DNA from: Bacillota bacterium
Lineage (GTDB): Bacteria > Bacillota_I > Bacilli_A > RF39 > UBA660
Assembly: GCA_015059305.1 (NCBI GenBank)
Contig: SVAQ01000007.1
Span: forward strand, 1 to 61,593
Length of the DNA: 61,593 nt
Direction: 5' to 3'
The notes under the pieces were generated by a model that searched no databases, had not been told where the DNA came from, and was given only the letters and a program-made list of their open reading frames with translations. A program made the translations under genes and the position numbers. Positions 16,383 through 25,685 of the stretch are shown here, piece after piece; position 1 is the first letter of the stretch; every line of letters starts with the position of its first letter.

Positions 16383-16869
16383 TTATATTTTTAAGAACTT
16401 TTGCAAAAATTTTGTCTTCTTCTGTTATATTTTCATTTTTACATAATATTACTAAACCATTTGCATCACTATTTTGGATAATAGGTTCAACTAAATAGTA
16501 ACCTTTTATTTTTTTATTTTCAAAGTACTGTTCCTCCATGTTTTTCGAGGAATACGATCTACGTTCATTAAGTATATTTTTAAAATCTAAAGGTAACTCT
16601 CTATTTTCTAGTTCTCCAAATGTAATAACTCTTTCTTTATCAGATATAAACACTTTAGACTCTATTAAATCACTAACTGAATTTATTAATTTATTACTTT
16701 CTTCTTGATTATTTAATAAACGAGAATATTTTTTTAAAACAATTTTTTGGTCATCAACATAAATTTCCAAATCATCACCACTATTAATATTTAAAACTTT
16801 ACGTAATTCTTTTGGAATTACAATCCTTCCTAACTCATCAATTTTTCTAATTACACCTGTATTTTTCAA
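16369..16869 (-). CDS. spoVT: Stage V sporulation regulator SpoVT
   Basis: SpoVT is a forespore transcription factor of the AbrB family. The N-terminal swapped-hairpin domain reads KNTGVIRKIDELGRIVIPKE and LEIYVDDQKIVLKKY. A GAF-like C-terminal domain follows. Length (about 166) is close to the usual 178. The start is most likely TTG at 16867-16869, which aligns with the family N-terminus; another TTG lies directly before it. The GGAG Shine-Dalgarno is buried in the 3' arm of the mfd terminator. It lies next to mfd, as in B. subtilis. Confidence 0.93.
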   Translation of the reverse strand: MKNTGVIRKIDELGRIVIPKELRKVLNINSGDDLEIYVDDQKIVLKKYSRLLNNQEESNKLINSVSDLIESKVFISDKERVITFGELENRELPLDFKNILNERRSYSSKNMEEQYFENKKIKGYYLVEPIIQNSDANGLVILCKNENITEEDKIFAKVLKNIIENK

Positions 16870-16870
16870 C

Positions 16871-16899
16871 AAAAAACACACTCCTAATAATAGTGTGTT
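16871..16899 (-). terminator. mfd terminator overlapping the spoVT ribosome-binding site
   Basis: AACACACT (16892-16899 on minus) pairs with AGTGTGTT (16875-16882), 9-base loop, then a T run. The GGAG of spoVT spans the loop and 3' arm, so folding would both stop transcription and hide the site. Confidence 0.75.
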
Positions 16900-16918
16900 T
16901 ATTTGATTTTATTTTATA

Positions 16919-19900
16919 CTACAATGTATTTAATAATCTTACTATATACTTGATAAAATGTTCTGGCAAATTTTTATAATATAACGTAATAACAATACAA
17001 TTATGCTTATATGCTAAGTTAAAATTTTGTGAAATACTATAAGATTCATATAATAATTTATCTCCTTTTATTTCCCGGGAAATATTTTCTGGCAATTCTA
17101 TTTCCACAAGTCTGTCTGTTTGACGAACTCGTTTAATACCTAATTTTTTAGCAATTTTTTCAAACCATTCCTCATACATATAATTTTCAATACTTTCAGT
17201 AACTTTACCAAATCGGTCTTCCAAAGCTGCTTTTATTGTTTGTAATTTATCATAAGAGTCAATTTCATTTATCATTTGATGAATTTCAATTTTAATATCT
17301 TCATCGGAAACGTAACTATCTGCTATGTGAGTTTCAATATTTATTAAAGATTGTTGATCCTCATCCTCTTCTTCTACATACTCACCCTTTTGTCTTTTCA
17401 TCTCATCTTCGATCATTTTCGTATATAAGGCTACTCCTACCGTATCGACAAAACCAGCTTGATTAGAACCAAAAATATCACCAGATCCTCTAATTGATAA
17501 ATCGCGCATTGCTATTCTATATCCGCTTCCTAGTTCAGTAAATTCCTTGATTGCTTGAAGTCGTTTTATAGCAATATCATTTAGCATTTTTTGATTATTA
17601 TACATTAGATATGCATAAGCAATTTTATCGCTTCTTCCAACCCTTCCACGAAGTTGATAAAGTTGAGCTAAACCTAAACGATCTGCATCAAAAACAATTA
17701 GCGTGTTTGCATTCGGAATATCAATTCCACTTTCTATAATAGTTGTGCAAACAATGATGTTGAATTTTTTTTGAATAAAATCATCCATTATATCTTCGAG
17801 TTCTTCTTTACTCATTTGCCCGTGAGCGAATCTTATTTCTTCATTAGGTATTAGTTTTCTTAGATAATTAGTTTTTGCTTCAATATTTTCAACACTATTA
17901 TATAAGACAAATACCTGTCCGCTTCGTGATAATTCTTTATAAATAGCATCTTTTATTATTAGATCATCTTCACTAATTACGTATGTTTGCACAGGATACC
18001 TATTCCTAGGTGCTGTATCAATTATAGATAAATCTCTTAATCCTGATAAGGCCATTTTTAGTGTTCTTGGTATTGGCGTAGCGGATAATGTTAGTACATT
18101 AATGTCTGCTTTATACTCTTTTATTTTTTCTTTATGCTTAACTCCAAATCTTTGCTCTTCATCAATTATCATTAACCCTAAATTTTTATATTTTATTTTA
18201 TCATTTAGAAGTTTATGTGTACCAATGACTATATCAATCGTGCCTTTTTCTAATTTTTCTATAATAACTTTTACCTCTTTAGCTGGAGTAAATCTATTTA
18301 GTAAAGCAATCTCTATAGGCCATGATGAAAATCTCTCTTTAGCTACATTATATTGTTGTTTAGATAAAATAGTAGTTGGACATAAATACATAACTTGAGA
18401 ATTGTTTAAAACGGCTTTAAACATAGCTCTTAATGCAACCTCAGTTTTACCAAAACCTACATCACCACATAGCAAACGATCCATCGGATGGTCTGAAGCT
18501 AAATCGGCAAAAATATCATTTACTGCTTTTTGTTGATCTGCAGTTAAATTATAAGCAAATGAGGCGCCAAATACATCTTCTTCTTCATATGATTTATATG
18601 GCATACATTTAATTGAGGCTCTTTGTTTATATAAAGCAATTAATTCTCTTGAAATATCTTGAATTTTCTTTTGAACATATTGCCTTGTTTTTAACCATGA
18701 AGAAGAATTTAAACGATTTAATTTTGGTGCTACACCATCCTTATCAGAATATTTATATATATTATTTATCTTTTCCACTGGAACATAAATCTTATCATTG
18801 TTTAAATATAATAGTTGGATATAATCTTTTCTTACGCCATCTTTTGTTAATGTTACAATTCCATTATATAATCCGATTCCATGAGAAATGTGGACTACAT
18901 AATCGCCACTATTAAGCTCATTATAATCAACAATTTTCTTACCTCCGTAGAAATTATTTTGATACTTATACTGATGTTTAACATTTTCGATATCATATTC
19001 AGAGATTACTACTAAATCACCTAAAATAAAACCATGATTTATTTTCTTTTTTACTACCTCAATATTACCAAATTCTTTTTTGATTTTTTTTATTTGTGAA
19101 TCACTGGATAAACAAAATAAAATTTTCTTTTTTTCTAACTGCCATTTTTCTAAATTCTTTTTTAATAATTCGAAATCTTGATTAAAATTTTCTATTGAGC
19201 TGCAATTGATGACTAAGTCCGTTTTACTTGTTGAAAAATTGTTAAGTTGTATTTCATAGTCTGATTTAATATCTTCAAAAAGAAACATTAATTTATTTGA
19301 TATATTTTCTTTAGCACTATATTCTGTTATATCCTCAAGTAATTTATGATAAGAAGCATTTATTTGGGGCCTATCAATACTAACAACGATTGGTTCATCT
19401 GCATAATCATAAAGTGAACTATATTCCCCATCATCACTTTCATCTATTGGTTTAATTACTATTTTGTCAACTTTATTTATTGAAGTCTGCGTATTTTCGT
19501 CAAAATAACGAATGTTATCAATCACGTCATCGTCAATTTCAATTCTAATAGGATGTATTTCGTTTATCAAAAAAATGTCAATTATCATGCCTCGAACTGA
19601 ATATTCTCCCGTTGTCGTTGTAAGAGATTCTTTGCGATAACCTAAACTATGAATATTAGTTATCAGTTCTTCTCTATTTATTTTTTTCCCACATTCTAAT
19701 AAAATTTTTCTTTGATTAGCAGCATTTATGTTAGGCAAAAATTTTAAATATGCCATTAAATTAGTAACTATTATGTGTTTGCCAGTACCAATTTTATCAA
19801 GAGTATTTAATCTAGTTAATTTTAATTCAGGAGATGCAGTTTTGACCATAGATGAAAGAAAATCATCCATTAAAAAAAGTAGAACATCATCACTATGTGT

Positions 19901-20071
19901 TTGCAAAAGATTATAGTAATTATTTGCTTCATATAAAGATGATGTTAATAAAATAATATTTTTTTGACTTTTTTTAAATAAACTAAGAACGTAAAAAACA
20001 TTTAACTCATTTGTTAAACCACATATTACACTATCCTTATCATATTTAAAATAATTGTCTAAAAAATTCAT
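16919..20071 (-). CDS. mfd: Transcription-repair coupling factor
   Basis: Mfd removes RNA polymerase stalled at DNA lesions and recruits UvrA. The 1050-residue protein has an N-terminal UvrB-homology region, then the RNAP-interaction domain (GDYVVHISHGIGLYNGI). The RecG-like helicase shows Walker A LLCGDVGFGKTE, LMIIDEEQRFGVKHKEK and QLRGRVGRSDK. A C-terminal TRCF domain ends it. It is somewhat shorter than the B. subtilis enzyme. It overlaps pth by one base and contains a perfect NBS. Confidence 0.97.
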   Translation of the reverse strand: MNFLDNYFKYDKDSVICGLTNELNVFYVLSLFKKSQKNIILLTSSLYEANNYYNLLQTHSDDVLLFLMDDFLSSMVKTASPELKLTRLNTLDKIGTGKHIIVTNLMAYLKFLPNINAANQRKILLECGKKINREELITNIHSLGYRKESLTTTTGEYSVRGMIIDIFLINEIHPIRIEIDDDVIDNIRYFDENTQTSINKVDKIVIKPIDESDDGEYSSLYDYADEPIVVSIDRPQINASYHKLLEDITEYSAKENISNKLMFLFEDIKSDYEIQLNNFSTSKTDLVINCSSIENFNQDFELLKKNLEKWQLEKKKILFCLSSDSQIKKIKKEFGNIEVVKKKINHGFILGDLVVISEYDIENVKHQYKYQNNFYGGKKIVDYNELNSGDYVVHISHGIGLYNGIVTLTKDGVRKDYIQLLYLNNDKIYVPVEKINNIYKYSDKDGVAPKLNRLNSSSWLKTRQYVQKKIQDISRELIALYKQRASIKCMPYKSYEEEDVFGASFAYNLTADQQKAVNDIFADLASDHPMDRLLCGDVGFGKTEVALRAMFKAVLNNSQVMYLCPTTILSKQQYNVAKERFSSWPIEIALLNRFTPAKEVKVIIEKLEKGTIDIVIGTHKLLNDKIKYKNLGLMIIDEEQRFGVKHKEKIKEYKADINVLTLSATPIPRTLKMALSGLRDLSIIDTAPRNRYPVQTYVISEDDLIIKDAIYKELSRSGQVFVLYNSVENIEAKTNYLRKLIPNEEIRFAHGQMSKEELEDIMDDFIQKKFNIIVCTTIIESGIDIPNANTLIVFDADRLGLAQLYQLRGRVGRSDKIAYAYLMYNNQKMLNDIAIKRLQAIKEFTELGSGYRIAMRDLSIRGSGDIFGSNQAGFVDTVGVALYTKMIEDEMKRQKGEYVEEEDEDQQSLINIETHIADSYVSDEDIKIEIHQMINEIDSYDKLQTIKAALEDRFGKVTESIENYMYEEWFEKIAKKLGIKRVRQTDRLVEIELPENISREIKGDKLLYESYSISQNFNLAYKHNCIVITLYYKNLPEHFIKYIVRLLNTL
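17070..17083. other. Noc-binding site (NBS) inside mfd
   Basis: A second perfect ATTTCCCGGGAAAT palindrome, within the codons for NISREIKG near the Mfd C-terminus. Same consensus as the sites in tatD and dnaX. Confidence 0.75.
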
Positions 20072-20622
20072 TATACCTCATTCGAATTATATCTATTCAT
20101 AGCTTTTTCTATACCATTATCAAGAAAATAATTAATTATTTCAATGTACTTATCACTTTGAAGGTCATTAATTTCTTCTGTTGATAATTTGTTTAAAACG
20201 TAATTACGTGTATCAATATCTTTATTATTACCAATTCCTACTTTCAAATGCGAAAATTCGTTAGTTCCTAGTAGTTGAATTATATTTTTTATACCATTAT
20301 GACCGCCAGATGATGACTTTGTTTTCAATCGATAGATTCCAGTTTTCAAATCTAAATCATCATGAACTATTAAAATATCTTTTGGATCTATTTTATAGTA
20401 ATTAGCAATTCGTACAACTGCTATTCCAGATAAATTCATATAAGTTAATGGTTTTAAAAATATAATCCGCTCTCCGTTATAATTAACTATTTGATACATG
20501 CAATCTTTGTCTTTATTCCATGTTGTACCTTTTAAGTAATTATCTATAATAATAAAGCCAACATTATGTCTAGTATTTTCATATTCTTTACCTGGATTTC
20601 CCAAGCCTACAACTAATTTCAT
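20071..20622 (-). CDS. pth: Peptidyl-tRNA hydrolase
   Basis: Pth (SpoVC) recycles peptidyl-tRNA dropped by ribosomes. The 183-residue protein has KLVVGLGNPGKEYENTRHNVGF with the catalytic His. It also has FLKPLTYMNLSG, ILIVHDDLDL and SSGGHNGIKNI. All active-site residues are present. It overlaps yabB upstream by four bases (ATGA) and mfd downstream by one, so the three are probably one transcript. Confidence 0.97.
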   Translation of the reverse strand: MKLVVGLGNPGKEYENTRHNVGFIIIDNYLKGTTWNKDKDCMYQIVNYNGERIIFLKPLTYMNLSGIAVVRIANYYKIDPKDILIVHDDLDLKTGIYRLKTKSSSGGHNGIKNIIQLLGTNEFSHLKVGIGNNKDIDTRNYVLNKLSTEEINDLQSDKYIEIINYFLDNGIEKAMNRYNSNEV

Positions 20623-21332
20623 ATTTCCTCCCTAAAGAAATTTTGATAAGATTTTACACCTTCTACACATTTTTCGCAATTAACTTTAATTCCCGGTTTA
20701 CTGTTTTTGATACATTCAACAAGCACAATATAGGGTTTTCCAGGGATTTTAGTCGTTATAAATTGTACATTTTTGACGTAAATATGATATTTATATCCAA
20801 AATATACTATCTCATCAAAGCGCTCAACACGGTGAACTAAATAGAGTGAACCTTTATTTACTAAATAACTTTTAGCTAGTTCAAAAATATTTTCAAGTGT
20901 AAGAGTAATTTCATGTCGCGCTAATCTTAATTCCACTTTTTCATTTAATACTTTGGATTCGTTATATTTAAAATATGGAGGATTACACAACATAATATTG
21001 AAACTTTCTTTAGAAAAGTAATTCCCCATATTTTTAACATCATCATTAATAATTGACAATTGCTGAGACAAATTATTTAATTCAATAGATTTTTTTCCTA
21101 AATCATACACCTTTTTTTGTATTTCAAAGCCAACTATTTTAGAGGTTGTATATTTAGATAAGATTAAGGGTATTGCCATATTCCCTGCACACATATCTAA
21201 AATTTTAACATCATTATTCGAAACTTTAACAAATTCTGCTAATAGAATTGAATCTAAAGAAAACTTAAAAAAATCACTATCTTGATATATATAGCGATTT
21301 TCATAGTCGTATAAATCATTTTTTACTAACAT
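20619..21332 (-). CDS. yabB: tRNA1(Val) adenine-N6 methyltransferase-like protein YabB
   Basis: This is a SAM-dependent N6-adenine methyltransferase of the TrmN6/YabB family. The 237-residue protein has the SAM loop ILDMCAGNMAIPLILS (glycine pattern slightly unusual) and the catalytic NPPY in MLCNPPYFK. It follows ricT and precedes pth; in B. subtilis yabB lies with yaaT and yabA. No yabA is present between them here. tRNA position 37 of tRNA-Val is the known target in E. coli; target here is inferred. Confidence 0.88.
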   Translation of the reverse strand: MLVKNDLYDYENRYIYQDSDFFKFSLDSILLAEFVKVSNNDVKILDMCAGNMAIPLILSKYTTSKIVGFEIQKKVYDLGKKSIELNNLSQQLSIINDDVKNMGNYFSKESFNIMLCNPPYFKYNESKVLNEKVELRLARHEITLTLENIFELAKSYLVNKGSLYLVHRVERFDEIVYFGYKYHIYVKNVQFITTKIPGKPYIVLVECIKNSKPGIKVNCEKCVEGVKSYQNFFREEI

Positions 21333-22113
21333 TATTACTTACTTCCTCTGCTGACACAGTTATTTTTTCATCATTAAAGATTATTTTATATGTTCTGGAT
21401 AAAATATCTACACCAACTATCGTAGCCTCAACGCCTTGATATATAACAGTACTGCCTACATGCAATAAGCCTTTGCTACACCTAGTATATTCATCATCTT
21501 CATAACATAAGCAACATAGCAATCTGCCACATGCGCCATTTATTTTCGAAGGATTTAAAGCTAAATTTTGATTTTTTGCCTTGTTCATCGATATTGAATC
21601 AATTTGATTTAAAAAATTAGCACAACATAGCTTTTGACCGCATATTCCAATGCCACCTACTTGTTTAGCTTTATCCCTAGCACCTATTTGGCGTAATTCA
21701 ATGCGAGTTTTATAAATTGCCGCTAATTTTCTGGCTAGTTCTCTAAAATCAACTCTATCATCTGCGGAAAAATTTATTAATAACTGAGTACGATCAAAAT
21801 TATATGCAGCGTTGATAACAAACATACTTAAATCAAGTTCTTTCACTAGTTCTTTACATTTTTTTAGTGCTTCATCTGCATCTTTTAAATTCTTATAATA
21901 AATTTCTGTATCTTCAGGAGTAGCTATCCTTATTATTTCTTTATATTCATCGTCACCAAAACCATCGGTTAATAAATTCACTACTTTGCCATATTGCTCG
22001 CCTTTTTCAGTATTTACTACAACTTCAGTGTCAATATCAATATCTAAATCTGATTTAAAATAATATGCTTTGCTATTGTTTTTGAATAATACTCCATATA
22101 CTTTATTTTCCAT
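21316..22113 (-). CDS. ricT: PSP1-domain protein RicT (YaaT)
   Basis: RicT is part of the RicA-RicF-RicT complex that carries Fe-S clusters and affects RNase Y, competence and Spo0A activity. The 265-residue PSP1 protein has the Cys-rich core GGIGICGQKLCCANFL and GACGRLLCCLCYE, which hold the cluster ligands. The ATG at 22111-22113 follows GGGG by six bases. It overlaps holB by eleven bases, in B. subtilis order (holB-yaaT). Confidence 0.94.
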   Translation of the reverse strand: MENKVYGVLFKNNSKAYYFKSDLDIDIDTEVVVNTEKGEQYGKVVNLLTDGFGDDEYKEIIRIATPEDTEIYYKNLKDADEALKKCKELVKELDLSMFVINAAYNFDRTQLLINFSADDRVDFRELARKLAAIYKTRIELRQIGARDKAKQVGGIGICGQKLCCANFLNQIDSISMNKAKNQNLALNPSKINGACGRLLCCLCYEDDEYTRCSKGLLHVGSTVIYQGVEATIVGVDILSRTYKIIFNDEKITVSAEEVSNNVSKK

Positions 22114-22933
22114 GTACATCCCCGATTTCTATTACTAAACTGTCTAATAATAATGATAAGTTTACATTATAGTTTAACTGTTCCAAATACTTAGCAATAA
22201 TTTTAGTTTTTTCGTAAAATAAGTCTTTTAAAGCTAAGTTGTTTTTTAATTTCTCCATATAAATATTAAATAGTATCTTAAGAAATATAGTTACCTCAGA
22301 CCTTGAGGAGATTTCCTTCAATAAGACACTACTATTATACCACAATAAGTCGGAATCTTTATTTTCTATCTTATCACAATAATTATTTGCTAGCTCGATA
22401 TAAAAATTATATTGTTCTTCATCTATTCCTAAAATATCTGATTCTAAGCTTCCACTATAATTCATTTTAATTAATTCGCAACGACTAACTATGGTATTTG
22501 CAACATTATCTTTATTTTCTGTAATAAAGAAACCTATTATATTATCTTCGGGTTCTTCTAAAAATTTTAACATTTTATTAAAAGCAGTATCATTCATTTT
22601 TTCAGGATATTTTATGATATAAATATTATTTTCAGTGTATATAGGTATCTTACTAAACGATTGTTTTAAATTTTCTATAGCTTCCTTTTTTATATTTTTA
22701 CCGTCAGGCTCTATTGTTATTAAACTAGGTAAATTATTTTCTTCGATTAGATGACACAAATTGCAATTTGAACAATCTTCTTTATAGATTTCCTTACAAC
22801 AAATACCTTTAATTATCTTTTTTACATCTATATAACACTTTGTTACATTATTAGTTTCAATCAAATAAGCGTGAGCTAATTTTTTCTCACGATATAAATC
22901 TATTAAACTATTTATTACTATGTTTGCTTCCAC
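22103..22933 (-). CDS. holB: DNA polymerase III delta' subunit
   Basis: HolB is the stator of the clamp loader. The 276-residue protein has the N-terminal LAHAYLIE motif and a Cys zinc site (CCKEIYKEDCSNCNLC). The AAA+ end of domain I shows KMLKFLEEPEDNIIGFFIT and VSRCELI. It lacks a functional Walker A, as expected for delta'. The start chosen is GTG at 22931-22933 behind AAAGGAG; the longer reading adds basic non-homologous residues. Confidence 0.93.
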   Translation of the reverse strand: MEANIVINSLIDLYREKKLAHAYLIETNNVTKCYIDVKKIIKGICCKEIYKEDCSNCNLCHLIEENNLPSLITIEPDGKNIKKEAIENLKQSFSKIPIYTENNIYIIKYPEKMNDTAFNKMLKFLEEPEDNIIGFFITENKDNVANTIVSRCELIKMNYSGSLESDILGIDEEQYNFYIELANNYCDKIENKDSDLLWYNSSVLLKEISSRSEVTIFLKILFNIYMEKLKNNLALKDLFYEKTKIIAKYLEQLNYNVNLSLLLDSLVIEIGDVHGK

Positions 22934-22943
22934 GATTCTCCTT

Positions 22944-23138
22944 TTATAATAAAAAATATAATGCAACTAAAGTACATAATCCAGGAATTCCCAATAAGGT
23001 TATTAAACTAATTGTAATAATATTGATGGGAATTACAATATTTAAAGATGATATTATTAAATTAAGTCCATATAAACAAAATATTGCAATAATAATTTTT
23101 TTTACTACTTTAAATAGTAAATTTATCATATTCATCAT
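22944..23138 (-). CDS. bofA: Pro-sigma-K processing inhibitor BofA
   Basis: BofA is a mother-cell membrane protein that inhibits the SpoIVFB protease and so times sigma-K activation. The 64 residues form two membrane segments and end with the family signature NIITISLITLLGIPGLCTLVALYFLL in pieces (for example LLGIPGLCTL). Its position between recR and holB matches B. subtilis. Several in-frame ATGs at the start and no strong Shine-Dalgarno make the exact start uncertain. Confidence 0.9.
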   Translation of the reverse strand: MMNMINLLFKVVKKIIIAIFCLYGLNLIISSLNIVIPINIITISLITLLGIPGLCTLVALYFLL

Positions 23139-23164
23139 TGAAATATATGCTTATATTAATATAA

Positions 23165-23764
23165 TTATGATATTTTTTTTCGATCCTCCAAAGCTTTATC
23201 CAATGTCAAAATATCTAAATAATCTATTTCAGCTCCTATAGGAATTCCATACGATAATCTTGAAATAGTAACATTTTTCTTTTCAAATATTTTTTTTATA
23301 TATAGGGTTGTAGTTTCACCTTCTATCGAAGACTTTAAGGCTAAAATTATCTCGGGATTTTCTAAACTATCAATTCGTTTCACTAACCCGGATATATTTA
23401 TATCTTCAGGACCAATATTATTTATGGGTGATATCAATCCATTTAATACATGATAAACACCATGGTAATTGCCCGCTTTCTCAAAGGAAAAAACACTCTT
23501 ATAATCTTCAATAACGCATATTAAATTTTTATCTCGGGATTCATTTGAACAAATATCACATATTTCCTTATCAGTAAGATGATTACATATACGGCACGGA
23601 ATCAATTTTTGTTTTGCTACAATTAGATTTTTAGAAAAATCTGCTATTAATTCGTCATCTAAATCTAAAGTCGCCAATGCCAATCGTTCTGCACTTTTTT
23701 CACCTATACTAGGCAATTTCTTATAGAAAGTGATTAATTTTTCTAAAGTACTAGGATAGACCAT
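23165..23764 (-). CDS. recR: Recombination protein RecR
   Basis: RecR forms a clamp with RecO to load RecA. The 199-residue protein has the helix-hairpin-helix KLPSIGEKSAERLAL, the four-Cys zinc finger CRICNHLTDKEICDIC and the TOPRIM motif LICVIEDYKSVFSFEKAG. It ends in the Walker-B-like C-terminal region (SYGIPIGAEIDYLD). The gene lies 3 bases after ebfC, as in B. subtilis. Confidence 0.97.
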   Translation of the reverse strand: MVYPSTLEKLITFYKKLPSIGEKSAERLALATLDLDDELIADFSKNLIVAKQKLIPCRICNHLTDKEICDICSNESRDKNLICVIEDYKSVFSFEKAGNYHGVYHVLNGLISPINNIGPEDINISGLVKRIDSLENPEIILALKSSIEGETTTLYIKKIFEKKNVTISRLSYGIPIGAEIDYLDILTLDKALEDRKKIS

Positions 23765-23767
23765 AAA

Positions 23768-24064
23768 TTAAAATAATCCACCCATTTGAGAGTAAGCTCC
23801 CATTTGAGAATCTGTTTCCTTATCAATTTTTGCAAGACCATCTTTAATAGCTAGCATTATCATATCGCATAATATTTCCTTATTATCAGGATCAAAAGCC
23901 GCTTCATTTGTAATATTTACGTTTTGAACATCCCTATTTCCTTTAAAATTAATTTCTACCCATTCCGATTTTCCCACAAAATCCATAGCATCAATTTTAT
24001 CTTTTTTAGCCATAATATCTTTTTGCATTTTTTGAGCTTGCGCCATAATTTGTTGCATATTCAT
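23768..24064 (-). CDS. ebfC: YbaB/EbfC family nucleoid-associated protein
   Basis: YbaB/EbfC proteins are small dimeric DNA-binding proteins of unclear function co-encoded with dnaX and recR. The 98 residues begin MNMQQIMAQAQKMQKDI, contain the central VNITNEAAFDPDNKEILCDMI, and end in a Gly/Met-rich tail (GAYSQMGGLF). An AAGGAGG Shine-Dalgarno precedes the start. The second in-frame ATG, two codons later, is also possible. Confidence 0.95.
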   Translation of the reverse strand: MNMQQIMAQAQKMQKDIMAKKDKIDAMDFVGKSEWVEINFKGNRDVQNVNITNEAAFDPDNKEILCDMIMLAIKDGLAKIDKETDSQMGAYSQMGGLF

Positions 24065-24076
24065 ACTTATTCCTCC

Positions 24077-25642
24077 TTATTTAACCTCTATTTGCGTAGT
24101 AAATATGTCATCAAGAGCACTAAAATTTTCTTCTATTATAGGCTCTTCTTTGTATTTATATTCTATTTTATTTTTAATATTTTCTTTATAAGTTTCCATT
24201 TCGCTATTCCATTTTTCTGGATAAACAGCTATTAACTTATATTTTTTATTTAAATTTTCTTGGAAATTCATCTCTATACTATCTAAATTAGCATTAATAT
24301 TATCTGATTTTTCTTGGAAATCGGTTTTTATAACTATTATTTCATCTGACGCTAACACTACGTCAGTATCTAACAACAAACCTTTGATTTTTTTATCTTC
24401 TGTTAACTCTAAAAATTTCTCCCAATAATTCTTCGCTTCTTGTAAGAAAACCTTATTTGCTTTAACAAAACAATTGTTAATACGAATATCAACAAGAGCA
24501 AAATTATTTCCTGGGAAATGTACTTTTTCTGTTTTATTCGAAATTTTCGCTGTTTTTTCAACCTTTTCTTTCAGAATTGATATTTCCCGGGAAATATTTC
24601 CCACAGTTTTTTCTTCTTTGTTATCTATATAATCTAAAAGTATCAACTCCAATAATGAGAACGAATCAATATTTACATTACTCTTATATAAAGTAGATGA
24701 TAATTCAAAACATAATTTTTTATAATCTGCATAAGTCAATCTTGTGATTTCATTATCTTTTTTAACTTTAACTGCTTTTATTTTTAAAATTTGAATTATT
24801 TTTTTTACTAAAGTTTTAAAGTCAGCACTATTTTCTCTAGCTTTTTCTGTAAATTTTAAAACTTCATTAGTTTTATTTGCCTCTATTGCTTGAATCAATT
24901 CTAATATTGCCTTCGTTGATATTAGTCCTATTGACTCTAAAACACTATCTTGGGTTATCTTTTCTTGCATTTTTGATAATTGATCTAAAATACTTAATGC
25001 ATCCCTTAGACCTCCATCAGCAAATTCAGCAATTTCATCAATAGCAGCAGATTCAATATCAATATTTTCTTTTTCTGCAATGCTTTTAAGAGTATTTTTT
25101 ATATCTTTATTAGATATTTTTTTAAAATCAAGTCTCTGACATCTAGATAACACAGTAATAGGTACATCTTCAATATCTGTCGTGGCTAAAATAAATACTA
25201 CATGACTCGGTGGTTCCTCTAAAGTTAATAATAAAGCATTAAACGCACTAGTACTCAACATATGAACTTCATCTATTATATAAACTTTATATTTAGAATT
25301 TATTGGCGAAAGTTTTATATTATCTATTATTTCTCTTATTTGATCAACGCCATTGTTTGACGCTGCATCAATTTCATAAATATCATTACTTTGAGAAAAA
25401 TTAATACAATTTTCGCAAGTTCCACATGGTTTTTCAGCATTCTCAGACGAACAATTGATTGTTTTAGCAAATATTTTAGCAGTACTAGTTTTTCCGGTGC
25501 CTCGAGGCCCTGAAAAGATGTACGCATGAGATATTTTATTATTTTCAACACTATCTTTTAGTAACTCAATAGTATTATTTTGGCCTACAACTTCTTCAAA
25601 TTTTGTTGGTCTATACTTTCGATATAAGACTTTGTAGTTCAT
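24077..25642 (-). CDS. dnaX: DNA polymerase III gamma/tau subunit
   Basis: DnaX is the ATPase motor of the clamp loader. The 521-residue protein begins MNYKVLYRKYRPTKFEEVVGQ. It has Walker A FSGPRGTGKTSTAK, the Cys zinc finger (CENC), DEVHMLS and the SRC motif. The C-terminal tau-like region is diverged and Lys/Glu-rich. The ATG at 25640-25642 lies five bases after GGAGG. The coding sequence contains one perfect and one near-perfect NBS. Confidence 0.96.
   Translation of the reverse strand: MNYKVLYRKYRPTKFEEVVGQNNTIELLKDSVENNKISHAYIFSGPRGTGKTSTAKIFAKTINCSSENAEKPCGTCENCINFSQSNDIYEIDAASNNGVDQIREIIDNIKLSPINSKYKVYIIDEVHMLSTSAFNALLLTLEEPPSHVVFILATTDIEDVPITVLSRCQRLDFKKISNKDIKNTLKSIAEKENIDIESAAIDEIAEFADGGLRDALSILDQLSKMQEKITQDSVLESIGLISTKAILELIQAIEANKTNEVLKFTEKARENSADFKTLVKKIIQILKIKAVKVKKDNEITRLTYADYKKLCFELSSTLYKSNVNIDSFSLLELILLDYIDNKEEKTVGNISREISILKEKVEKTAKISNKTEKVHFPGNNFALVDIRINNCFVKANKVFLQEAKNYWEKFLELTEDKKIKGLLLDTDVVLASDEIIVIKTDFQEKSDNINANLDSIEMNFQENLNKKYKLIAVYPEKWNSEMETYKENIKNKIEYKYKEEPIIEENFSALDDIFTTQIEVK
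24506..24519. other. Degenerate Noc-binding-like palindrome inside dnaX
   Basis: ATTTCCTGGGAAAT, one mismatch from the NBS consensus, 76 bases from the perfect site in the same gene. Confidence 0.45.
24582..24595. other. Noc-binding site (NBS) inside dnaX
   Basis: The third perfect ATTTCCCGGGAAAT in the window, within the codons for GNISREISI of the tau-like region. Confidence 0.75.
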
Positions 25643-25685
25643 ATGTACCTCCATTAATAATTATACCAACATTACGTTATTTTTT

